Of a stretch of DNA of 64,000 bases, positions 55,353 to 63,038 are shown piece after piece. The stretch covers positions 3,196,501-3,260,500 of the forward strand of contig NZ_AP017295.1 in assembly GCF_001548375.1 (NCBI RefSeq). The letters are read 5' to 3'. The position numbers and the translations under genes are program-made. The stretch's first letter is position 1, and each line of letters starts with the position of its first letter. This DNA comes from Nostoc sp. NIES-3756 (GTDB lineage: Bacteria > Cyanobacteriota > Cyanobacteriia > Cyanobacteriales > Nostocaceae). The notes below the pieces were generated by a model that worked only from the letters and a program-made list of their open reading frames with translations, had not been told where the DNA came from and did no database searches.

Positions 55353-55433
55353 CATCCCCCTCATCCCCCTCATCCCCCTCATCCCCCTCATCCCCCTCAT
55401 CCCCCTCATCTCCCTCATCTCCCTCATCCCCCC
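55353..55433. repeat. Tandem repeat of the 9-mer CATCCCCCT
   Basis: Nine consecutive 9-bp units, six perfect and the last three with single-base changes (CATCTCCCT twice, CATCCCCCC). The 9-bp period creates a false Ser-Ser-Pro reading frame. It lies just past the stop codon of the DHOD-like gene. Confidence 0.9.
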
Positions 55434-55439
55434 TACTCC

Positions 55440-56450
55440 CTAATAAACTCGCCCCCATTCTGGTAGATAGGTTTGCAACGCACGCATATATTGAGCGCGT
55501 TCAAAGGCGCTGGGGTTGGGACAGTGTTTTTGGCTCATGCTTCCTTGGAGTTGTTTTACTGACTCGTATTCGTGTTTTTCCATCCACTGACACATTTCTT
55601 GTTCAATGCACTTGATATGGCCTATGCCATGTCTGAGCAGAACAGAACACAACATGGTAATATTTGCTCCAGCCATCAGCATTTTTAAGACATCATGGGC
55701 GTTATAAATACCACTGGTAGCTGCTAGATGGGCATGAACGCGGCCGTAGAGGATGGCAATCCAGCGCAGAGGTAGGCGCATTGCTTGGGGTGTACTTAAA
55801 AGTACATGAGGCTGTACTTCTAGGGTTTCTAAGTTAATATCCGGTTGGTAAAAACGATTAAACAAAACCAAGCCATCAGCCCCGGCATCATCTAGACGCT
55901 TGACCATGTTTGCCATATTAGTAAAATAAGGACTCAGCTTCATTGCTACCGGAATCTGCACGGCTGCTTTAACGACCTTGAGCATATCAATATAATGCTG
56001 CTCGATTTGTCCGCTAGTTAATTCAGGATCGGTGTAGACTGAGTAAATATTTAACTCCAAGGCTGCTGCCCCTGCTTGTTCAATCATTCTGGCGTAATCA
56101 GTCCAACCATCTAAAGAAGAACCATTCAAGCTGGCAATGATAGGGATTTTTACCTTTTCCTTAGCTTTGTAAATGAGATTTAAGTATTCTTCCGGGCCAA
56201 TGCGGAAACTTTGATGTTGGGGGAAGTAAGTTAAGGATTCAGGGAAACTTTCAGTTCCGTAAGTTAAGTGATGATCTAATTCATAGCTTTCTAAACTTAA
56301 CTGTTCTTCAAACAAGGAAGGTAGTACCACTGCGGCTGCACCTGCATCTTCCATCGACAGAATATTTTCCACCTCTGCCGATAAAGGTGATGCCGACGGT
56401 ACAAGAGGCGATCGCAATTTTAATCCTAAATAATTAGTAGTTAAATCCAT
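55440..56450 (-). CDS. Dihydroorotate-dehydrogenase-like flavoprotein
   Basis: About 336 residues, a TIM-barrel FMN protein of the dihydroorotate dehydrogenase family. Landmarks are LGLKLRSPLVPSASPLSAEV, IIASLNGSSLDGW, ALELNIYSVYTDPE, VAMKLSPYFTNMANM (catalytic-region Lys) and LVLFNRFYQPD. Genes of this subtype frequently lie next to nifJ, as here, and their substrate may not be dihydroorotate. The start is placed at ATG 56450; nine extra codons up to 56477 would come from a TAGTCAT heptamer array. It ends against the CATCCCCCT array. Confidence 0.85.
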   Translation of the reverse strand: MDLTTNYLGLKLRSPLVPSASPLSAEVENILSMEDAGAAAVVLPSLFEEQLSLESYELDHHLTYGTESFPESLTYFPQHQSFRIGPEEYLNLIYKAKEKVKIPIIASLNGSSLDGWTDYARMIEQAGAAALELNIYSVYTDPELTSGQIEQHYIDMLKVVKAAVQIPVAMKLSPYFTNMANMVKRLDDAGADGLVLFNRFYQPDINLETLEVQPHVLLSTPQAMRLPLRWIAILYGRVHAHLAATSGIYNAHDVLKMLMAGANITMLCSVLLRHGIGHIKCIEQEMCQWMEKHEYESVKQLQGSMSQKHCPNPSAFERAQYMRALQTYLPEWGRVY

Positions 56451-56452
56451 AA

Positions 56453-56496
56453 TCATTAGTCCATAGTCATTAGTCATTAGTCATTAGTCCATAGTC
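56453..56496. repeat. TAGTCAT heptamer array
   Basis: About six copies of the heptamer (TCATTAG / TCCATAG variants) lie directly upstream of the DHOD-like start codon. The same unit is found at 62919-62990. Confidence 0.8.
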
Positions 56497-56547
56497 AAAA
56501 GGCAGAACTCTTTAATTTTGAGTTTTGAATTGATTACTTCCTACTCC

Positions 56548-59500
56548 CTACTCTCTCGCTGCCAAATATTGATACATGTGCCACCGCAGATTTACATCTG
56601 TTTGCGCTTCTTTAAGTAACTGCTTTGCTACCTCTGAGTTAGTTTTAGTCAACATCTTAAAACGGTTTTCCAAATACATAGATTCTTCCAAGGGTAGCTT
56701 CGGTGTGCGGGAGTCAAGTTGCAGGGGATTTTTACCTTGTTTAACTAAGTCAGGATTGTAGCGATACAGTATCCATCTCCCAGACTCAACAGCAGCTTTT
56801 TGATTCTGCATTGCTGTACTCATGTTAATACCGTGAGCAATGCAATGGCTGTAAGCAATAATTAATGAGGGCCCTTGATAAGCTTCTGCTTCTAAAAAGG
56901 CTTTGAGGGTGTGTTCATCCCGTGCGCCCATAGCTACACATGCAACATAAATATTACCGTAGGTCATCGCTATCAAACCCAAGTCTTTTTTCGCTGTAGG
57001 TTTACCGCCAGCCGCAAACTTAGCAACAGCCGCCTTGGGTGTAGCTTTAGACATTTGCCCACCAGTATTGGAATATACTTCAGTGTCGAGGACAAGAACG
57101 TTGACGTTGCGTCCACTGGCTAGGACATGATCTAGTCCACCATAGCCGATATCATAAGCCCAGCCGTCACCGCCAATAATCCAGACGCTCTTTTTCACTA
57201 GAGAGTCAGCCAGGCTAAGGAGGAGTTCGGCTTCTGGGTTGGATATTGCTTGTAGCTTCTGCTTGAGTAAGGAAATGTAATCCCGTTGTTCCCAAATCTG
57301 GGCTTCATCTTTTTGCTGATTATTCAAGATATCATCTACAAGTTCCCTACCGACATCTGCTGCTAGGTGTTGGAGTAGTTCGGCGGCGAATTGTGCTTGT
57401 TTATCTAAAGATATGCGAAAACCTAAACCAAATTCGGCGTTATCTTCAAATAAACTATTAGACCACGCCGGGCCGCGTCCTTCGGAGTTCTTTGTCCAAG
57501 GTGTAGTGGGTAGATTTCCGCCGTAGATGGAAGAACAACCAGTGGCGTTAGCAACAATCATGCGATCGCCAAACAATTGTGTTGCTAATTTTATATAAGG
57601 TGTCTCTCCACAACCAGCACAAGCCCCAGAAAATTCAAATAATGGTTCCTGCATTTGTTGCTGATTAATATGCGTCAGCCTCAATTCCCTTCTATCAGGG
57701 TTGGGAATACTCAAGAAGAAATCCCAATTTTCCCGTTCTGCTTCACGCAATGGCAACTGCGGCTGCATATTAATTGCTTTGTTGCGCGGTTCGGATTTAT
57801 TTTTTGCTGGGCAGACATCAACGCAGATACCGCAACCTGTACAATCTTCTGCGGCTACTTGGATAGTGAATTTCAACCCCTGCCAATCATGGTCTTTAGC
57901 ATTGGCACTCTTGAAAGTAGCAGGTGCATTCTCTAGTTCTTGTGGTTCATAAACCTTACTCCGAATCACACTATGAGGACACACCATCACACACTTACCA
58001 CACTGAATGCAGACATCCGTATCCCAAACCGGAATTTCTTGGGCGATGTTGCGTTTCTCCCACTTTGCCGTGCCTGTGGGATATGTGCCATCGTCTGGTA
58101 ATGCACTTACAGGTAACTCATCCCCAGCACGGGCGATGATTTTACTTAAGAAATCGGGGAGTGGGGAGGGGGGAGATAAGGGGGAGGGGGGAGGTGGGGA
58201 AGTGGGGGGAGATGGGGGAGAAATTACGAACTCCTGCCTCCTGTCTCCTAACTCATACAAGTTATCCAAAGTGGTATCAACAGCTTTGATATTCATTTGG
58301 ACGATTTGTTCACCTTTTTTGCCGTAAGTTTTGCGGATGGAGTTTTTAATCTCGGTGATGGCTTCTTCTTTCGGTAGTACATTAGATACTGCAAAGAAAC
58401 ATACCTGCATCACTGTATTAATTCGTCCCGCCATTCCTGCATCACGGGCAACTTTATAAGCGTTAATTACATAAACTTTGAGTTGCTTTTCTTGAATTTG
58501 TGCCTGGACTGTACTTGGTAAATGTTCCCAAACTTCATCTTGCTCATAGAGACAATTTAATAATAGAGTTCCCCTAGATTCAATATCTTTTAAAATCGGA
58601 AATTTTTCTAGAAATTCCCATTGATGACAGGCGACAAAGTTAGCTTTGTTAATTAAATAAGTAGAACGAATAGGTTGAGTACCAAAACGTAAGTGAGAAA
58701 CAGTTACCGAACCCGATTTTTTTGAGTCATAAACAAAGTAACCTTGAGCATAATTATCTGTTTCCTCGCCAATGATCTTGATAGAGTTTTTATTTGCCCC
58801 TACAGTTCCATCAGCACCTAAACCATAAAATATAGCTCTAACTATATTGTCTGGTTCAATGTTGAAATTCGGGTCATAATCTAAACTGGTATAGGTAACA
58901 TCATCATTAATGCCAATGGTGAAATGATTTTTAGGTGTAGTAGCTGCCAAATTATCAAATATAGCCTTCACCATCCCCGGCGTAAACTCTTTAGAAGACA
59001 AACCATAGCGACCACCAATTATTTTTGGGGGAGATGAGGAAGATACTAGTGTTTCTCTATCTTCCCCTACTCCCTCACATATAGCCGTCACCACATCCAT
59101 ATATAAAGGTTCACCCGATGCACCTGGTTCTTTTGTCCGGTCTAATACGGCAATGCTACGAGCTGTTTTAGGTAAAGCTGTGATAAATCTTTTGTTATCA
59201 AATGGTCGATATAACCGCACTTTGACTACACCAACTTTTCCCCCTAAGCTGTTGAGATAATCTACAGTTTCATGGACTGTTTCACAACCGGAACCCATGA
59301 GGACAATAACTCTTTCTGCTATCGGGTCGCCATAATATTCAAATAGTTGATATTGTCGCCCTGTAATTTGGGCAAACTCATCCATAATTTTTTGGTTAAT
59401 ATCTGGACAAGCAAAGTAATATGGGTTAACAGTTTCCCTGGCTTGGAAGTAAACATCGGGGTTTTGTGTTGTACCGCGTATCACTGGTTTATCAGGTGTT

Positions 59501-60126
59501 AAAGCACGGGAACGATGGGCAATTACTAATTCATTGGGAATAAATTTTTGTAAATCTTCTGTTGTTAATAATTCGATTGTATTCACTTCGTGGGAAGTAC
59601 GAAAACCATCAAAGAAATGTAGGAAAGGTATCCGTGATTCTAATGTAGTTCTTGTAGAAATGAGGGCAAAATCATGGGCTTCTTGAACTGAAGCTGCACA
59701 CAACATAGCAAAGCCAGTACCACGGGTAGCCATCACATCACTGTGGTCGCCGAAAATAGATAGGGCTTGGGCGGCAAGCGATCGCGCCGCAATATGAAAT
59801 ACTGTAGGTGTAAGTTCCCCGGCAATTTTGTACATATTGGGGATCATGAGTAATAATCCCTGAGATGCAGTAAATGTAGTTGTTAATGAGCCAGTTTGTA
59901 AAGCCCCGTGTACTGCACCAGCAACGCCACCTTCACTTTGCATTTGTACCACTGTCGGTACAGTACCCCAAATATTGGATTTACCTTCACTAGCCCAAGC
60001 ATCAGCCCATTCTGCCATCGGTGAGGAGGGAGTTATCGGATAAATGGCAATAACTTCATTAATTTGATAGACAACTTGGGCAACAGCCTCATTACCATCT
60101 ATAGTTGCAAAGGTTCTGTTTTTCAT
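56548..60126 (-). CDS. nifJ: Pyruvate:ferredoxin/flavodoxin oxidoreductase
   Basis: A 1192-residue single-chain enzyme that converts pyruvate and CoA to acetyl-CoA and CO2, passing electrons to ferredoxin or flavodoxin (fermentation and nitrogenase support). The N-terminal pyruvate/TPP domain starts with IDGNEAVAQVVYQINEVIAIYPITPSSPM. Two 4Fe-4S motifs follow (CIQCGKCVMVCPHS near 702 and CTGCGICVDVCPAK near 758), then a third cluster site ACAGCGETPY and the TPP-binding GDGWAYDIGYGGLDH. Residues about 635-659 are a Pro/Ser-rich insertion encoded by a G-rich repeat, and a shorter one lies near 360. The catalytic parts look intact. Confidence 0.96.
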   Translation of the reverse strand: MKNRTFATIDGNEAVAQVVYQINEVIAIYPITPSSPMAEWADAWASEGKSNIWGTVPTVVQMQSEGGVAGAVHGALQTGSLTTTFTASQGLLLMIPNMYKIAGELTPTVFHIAARSLAAQALSIFGDHSDVMATRGTGFAMLCAASVQEAHDFALISTRTTLESRIPFLHFFDGFRTSHEVNTIELLTTEDLQKFIPNELVIAHRSRALTPDKPVIRGTTQNPDVYFQARETVNPYYFACPDINQKIMDEFAQITGRQYQLFEYYGDPIAERVIVLMGSGCETVHETVDYLNSLGGKVGVVKVRLYRPFDNKRFITALPKTARSIAVLDRTKEPGASGEPLYMDVVTAICEGVGEDRETLVSSSSPPKIIGGRYGLSSKEFTPGMVKAIFDNLAATTPKNHFTIGINDDVTYTSLDYDPNFNIEPDNIVRAIFYGLGADGTVGANKNSIKIIGEETDNYAQGYFVYDSKKSGSVTVSHLRFGTQPIRSTYLINKANFVACHQWEFLEKFPILKDIESRGTLLLNCLYEQDEVWEHLPSTVQAQIQEKQLKVYVINAYKVARDAGMAGRINTVMQVCFFAVSNVLPKEEAITEIKNSIRKTYGKKGEQIVQMNIKAVDTTLDNLYELGDRRQEFVISPPSPPTSPPPPSPLSPPSPLPDFLSKIIARAGDELPVSALPDDGTYPTGTAKWEKRNIAQEIPVWDTDVCIQCGKCVMVCPHSVIRSKVYEPQELENAPATFKSANAKDHDWQGLKFTIQVAAEDCTGCGICVDVCPAKNKSEPRNKAINMQPQLPLREAERENWDFFLSIPNPDRRELRLTHINQQQMQEPLFEFSGACAGCGETPYIKLATQLFGDRMIVANATGCSSIYGGNLPTTPWTKNSEGRGPAWSNSLFEDNAEFGLGFRISLDKQAQFAAELLQHLAADVGRELVDDILNNQQKDEAQIWEQRDYISLLKQKLQAISNPEAELLLSLADSLVKKSVWIIGGDGWAYDIGYGGLDHVLASGRNVNVLVLDTEVYSNTGGQMSKATPKAAVAKFAAGGKPTAKKDLGLIAMTYGNIYVACVAMGARDEHTLKAFLEAEAYQGPSLIIAYSHCIAHGINMSTAMQNQKAAVESGRWILYRYNPDLVKQGKNPLQLDSRTPKLPLEESMYLENRFKMLTKTNSEVAKQLLKEAQTDVNLRWHMYQYLAARE
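58145..58222. repeat. G-rich low-complexity repeat inside nifJ
   Basis: The plus strand shows GGGGAGTGGGGAGGGGGGAG-type units like those at 55203. On the nifJ strand it is read in frame as Ser/Pro/Thr repeats (SPPSPPTSPPPPSPLSPPSP) between the pyruvate domains and the ferredoxin-like domain. Confidence 0.8.
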
Positions 60127-60586
60127 CTTCAGGGCCTGTGAAAGTTGAGAAATCGGTCATCCAAGAGTAGTTTCTATCCTGAAGTTAAGCCTAAAACTTG
60201 AGGAACTTGTGAAGGCGATCGCGTCGTTTTCCCCAGCACAGAAGTAACTTATGTAGACCCAAGTAATAAATATCGACTTCAAACCCTGATTTTTACTAGT
60301 GATGTGAGAATTGTAAAAAGTTAGCCTAAGCACTCTATGCAGCCAAGAAACAGGGTGGGGAATCAAACTGTGGTAGAAAATATAACTAATGAGTCACTTA
60401 CAGCTAAATAATTTTTGCCAAATTTAGGTCAGTTCCTCACAACTTCCTCAAATTTCCACCATAAATTATTACTGTAGACAAGTCAGCAGTAGTTGAAAAT
60501 AATTACTCAACTACTGTTTTCCAATTATTTTGGTATTTGATAGCGTTTACACAGATTTATTTTAATTTCTCACAAAAAATAAATTA
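60127..60586. other. Intergenic region upstream of nifJ
   Basis: About 460 bp containing the nifJ promoter region on the minus strand. One HIP1-like GCGATCGCG occurs near 60215. No regulatory motif could be assigned with confidence. Confidence 0.35.
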
Positions 60587-60808
60587 ATGAAACAGTTTCT
60601 TTTGCTTTGTCGTTTTTTAAATCAACCTTTATGGGCATCTACAACAGTTTTAAACCCGATTAAATTTTTTCATAATTACCAAATCCGCCAAAAACTGGAA
60701 AAATGCTGGACTTATGATTCTGTAGCACTATTAGAGCGATGTTGGCATCTTGATAAAAACTATCCAGACCCAAATACTTTTCATCACAGGAAACCCGGGA
60801 ATTTGTAA
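60587..60808 (+). CDS. Small protein of unknown function
   Basis: A 73-residue frame beginning MKQFLLLCRFLNQPLWASTT and containing KLEKCWTYDSVALLERCWHLD. The regular helical amphipathicity and non-random composition suggest a real gene, but there is no clear ribosome-binding site and no recognised family. It lies upstream of the DUF442 gene on the same strand, 121 bp away. Confidence 0.45.
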   Translation: MKQFLLLCRFLNQPLWASTTVLNPIKFFHNYQIRQKLEKCWTYDSVALLERCWHLDKNYPDPNTFHHRKPGNL

Positions 60809-60929
60809 GGTAGTATTTGCCCACCAACTCTGAAAGCTATGTAGTATTTATCTTAGGCACTGATTCGCTGGTGAATAATATTTGAGTTGTCTGTAAAGTT
60901 AACAACTCACTATTAATAAGGTGATGACA

Positions 60930-61316
60930 ATGGATACTGTCAGAAAAATTAATCATGAGTTAGCGATCGCAGGACAAATTACCTCAGACCAGATCCAACA
61001 AATCACTGAAGATGGTTATAAATCAGTGCTGAACCTGCGATCGCCTGAAGAAAAAGGACTGTTAGATAATGAAAAATCTAAGCTAGAGTATTTAGGCTTA
61101 CGCTATATTAATTTGCCTATAAAATTTGAAGAAATTAATCATCAAACCACACTACAAGTTTTACAAGCAATTAAGGAACTGCCTAAACCTATTCTCATAC
61201 ATTGCGATAACTCGATACGTTCATCAGTTATCGCACTTTTATATATCGCTACTAAACAAGGTATTACTTTTGAAAAAGCTTTAGAATTAAGTAACAACTT
61301 AGGGTTGCTATCATAA
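60930..61316 (+). CDS. DUF442/beta-lactamase-hydrolase-like phosphatase-fold protein
   Basis: About 128 residues with the cysteine-phosphatase loop H-C-D-N-S-I-R-S-S (CX4R) and the opening INHELAIAGQITSDQIQQI typical of the DUF442/BLH phosphatase-like family. A GYKSVLNLRSPEE loop precedes the region expected to hold the general acid. Three starts are possible (GTG 60921, ATG 60924, ATG 60930); the last is best spaced from AAGG at 60918. It may act as a small phosphatase or sulfur-related enzyme; substrate unknown. Confidence 0.8.
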   Translation: MDTVRKINHELAIAGQITSDQIQQITEDGYKSVLNLRSPEEKGLLDNEKSKLEYLGLRYINLPIKFEEINHQTTLQVLQAIKELPKPILIHCDNSIRSSVIALLYIATKQGITFEKALELSNNLGLLS

Positions 61317-61363
61317 ACTTCTGTTTTTAAACATCAAACTTGAGTATTTTTAAAGAAAAATTT

Positions 61364-62149
61364 TTAAGCAAGTTTACTCAAGACAAAAGCACACAGAAAT
61401 CCCAAAACAACAATTAACCCAGCAAAATCATGAGCTTGCTCGAATGCTTCAGGAATCATGGTATCTGTAAGCATTGCTAAAATTGCACCTGCGGCGATCG
61501 CAGTTGTCGCAGCAATCACTTCTCCCGAGAAATGGCTGAACAAAGCATATCCTATAAGTGCAGCTATACCAGAAATAACGGCGATACCACCCCACACACC
61601 AAAAATATAGGTAGTGGAACGTCCTGCTTTTTTCATTCCCGCAGCACTAGAAAGCCCTTCAGGTACATTAGACAGAAAAACAGCCGCCACAGTTACCCAA
61701 CTAACAACACCACCGCCAATCATGCTAACACCAATGACGATTGACTCAGGAATACCGTCAAGTAATGCACCAACTGCGATCGCTAGTCCGCTTCCACTGT
61801 TTTCTTCTTCTGATGGTTGGTGTTCACCAGAACGCTTGCGATGCTTTGCACCTTGATGAGACAGAAACCAGTTGGCGGCTGTATATACAACTGCGCCACT
61901 GATAAATCCGATCGCTGTTGAGTCAAATCCACCACGCTTATAAGCTTCATCCATCAGTTCAAAGGCTAGTGCCGAAATTAACACCCCAGCACCAAAAGCC
62001 ATCACTGCGGCGTAGACGCGAAGCGGCTTGTCGCTAGACATCGCCCGTTGGGGTATATTGACGTAGTAACCTATTGCTGAACCTAGTAGCAGCGCCGAAC
62101 CACCAACCAAACCCCAGAAACCAGCCTTTGACCAAAGTGGAAATATCAT
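61364..62149 (-). CDS. ZIP-family metal transporter
   Basis: A 261-residue membrane protein with about eight helices. The metal-binding core motifs are H/D-G-I-P-E-S (in ALLDGIPESIVIG) and N-V-P-E-G (in VFLSNVPEGLSSAAG), matching helices 4 and 5 of ZIP transporters. The long cytosolic loop is His/Lys/Glu-rich (HQGAKHRKRSGEHQPSEEE), as in metal-sensing loops of the family. It should move zinc, iron or manganese into the cytoplasm, but the ion cannot be chosen. It converges with the DUF442 gene. Confidence 0.9.
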   Translation of the reverse strand: MIFPLWSKAGFWGLVGGSALLLGSAIGYYVNIPQRAMSSDKPLRVYAAVMAFGAGVLISALAFELMDEAYKRGGFDSTAIGFISGAVVYTAANWFLSHQGAKHRKRSGEHQPSEEENSGSGLAIAVGALLDGIPESIVIGVSMIGGGVVSWVTVAAVFLSNVPEGLSSAAGMKKAGRSTTYIFGVWGGIAVISGIAALIGYALFSHFSGEVIAATTAIAAGAILAMLTDTMIPEAFEQAHDFAGLIVVLGFLCAFVLSKLA

Positions 62150-62307
62150 TAGTTCGTAATTACAGCAGTTTTCTTTTGCATAAACTACAAGTATAAAATC
62201 TATAGTTTTTGCTGAATAAGGAAAGCTATGTTCTTAATTTTGGATAAAGTCGAGCTTAGATAAGTATAGAAAAGTTTGATATTAATAATCAATACTTCTC
62301 AAACATT

Positions 62308-62925
62308 CTAAGGTAAATTAGGTGTAGATTGAGGTTCAACCTTATCTAAAGGTACAGGTTGTTTCCACTCTGATAATTCTCGATTCACAGCGTTTTGAAA
62401 ATTTGTAGATACCAACAGTACATTTACATTACCGTTTGGTTGAGTACTAGGGTCAGCTTGAGCATAAACAAACTGATTATTAAAATCAGGCTTGCCCAAT
62501 ATCAACTGATGGGTTTTTTGATTTTTTAGGTTAATGTTAATAGTTGCTTGGGGTTTGTCTAAACCAAATTCAGCTACTTGGTTAGCTGGAGTTGTGAAAG
62601 TTCGCGCCATTTTCGGTGAGGCTTCGCTTTTCCCCGCCACCAACAAATCCATTAAATAACTAACTATAGCGTCGTTTGCAGGTTCTGACACAGGAGATTT
62701 AAGTAACCACTTAGGGTTATCAGCTTGGGCGTTTCGTTCCAAACTCACCGTCAACTTTGGAGTTTTGACAGTTATAGCCTGCACATCATTTTCTGTAAAA
62801 GAGAAGATTTGTTGCTGATTTTCCCTAGCCTCTTCTCTTTGCGTTGCACCTCGAATCTCATGGAAATAAACAAACCCACCCAACCCCAGGGCTAACAGTA
62901 CCAAAATTAAAGTTTTTTTAGTCAT
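62308..62925 (-). CDS. DUF4340 domain protein, membrane-anchored
   Basis: A 205-residue protein with an N-terminal membrane anchor (about 4-22) and a DUF4340 domain (about 40-195). The repeating layout FTENDVQAITVKTPKLTVSLER, W-L-L-K-S-P-V-S-E-P-A-N-D and FGLDKPQATININL is family-typical. DUF4340 proteins are usually encoded beside GldG-like subunits of ABC-2-type transport systems, and the GldG-like gene is immediately upstream here. The start codon is itself part of a TAGTCAT heptamer array, with no SD visible. Function unknown. Confidence 0.82.
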   Translation of the reverse strand: MTKKTLILVLLALGLGGFVYFHEIRGATQREEARENQQQIFSFTENDVQAITVKTPKLTVSLERNAQADNPKWLLKSPVSEPANDAIVSYLMDLLVAGKSEASPKMARTFTTPANQVAEFGLDKPQATININLKNQKTHQLILGKPDFNNQFVYAQADPSTQPNGNVNVLLVSTNFQNAVNRELSEWKQPVPLDKVEPQSTPNLP

Positions 62926-62990
62926 TAGTCGTTAGTCATTAGTCATTAGTCATTAGTCATTAGTCAACAGTCAACAGTCATTAGTCAACA
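62919..62990. repeat. TAGTCAT/AGTCAAC heptamer array
   Basis: About ten consecutive heptamers (TAGTCAT, with CAGTCAA variants) lie between the GldG-like and DUF4340 genes and include the DUF4340 start codon. It is a tandem repeat class typical of filamentous cyanobacteria. Confidence 0.85.
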
Positions 62991-63038
62991 TTTATCAGAG
63001 TTTGTAAGGTTGATAATTGATAACTGATAACTGTTCTC

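Noticed and set aside
55353..55433. Possible CRISPR-like array
   Set aside because: The units are contiguous 9-mers with no spacers, so it is a microsatellite.
55310..55615. Plus-strand frame with a Ser-Ser-Pro repeat protein
   Set aside because: It is a product of the 9-bp CATCCCCCT array, and its remainder is antisense to the DHOD-like gene.
58007..58327. Plus-strand Gly-rich frame opposite nifJ
   Set aside because: It is the antisense of the Pro/Ser-rich insertion in nifJ.
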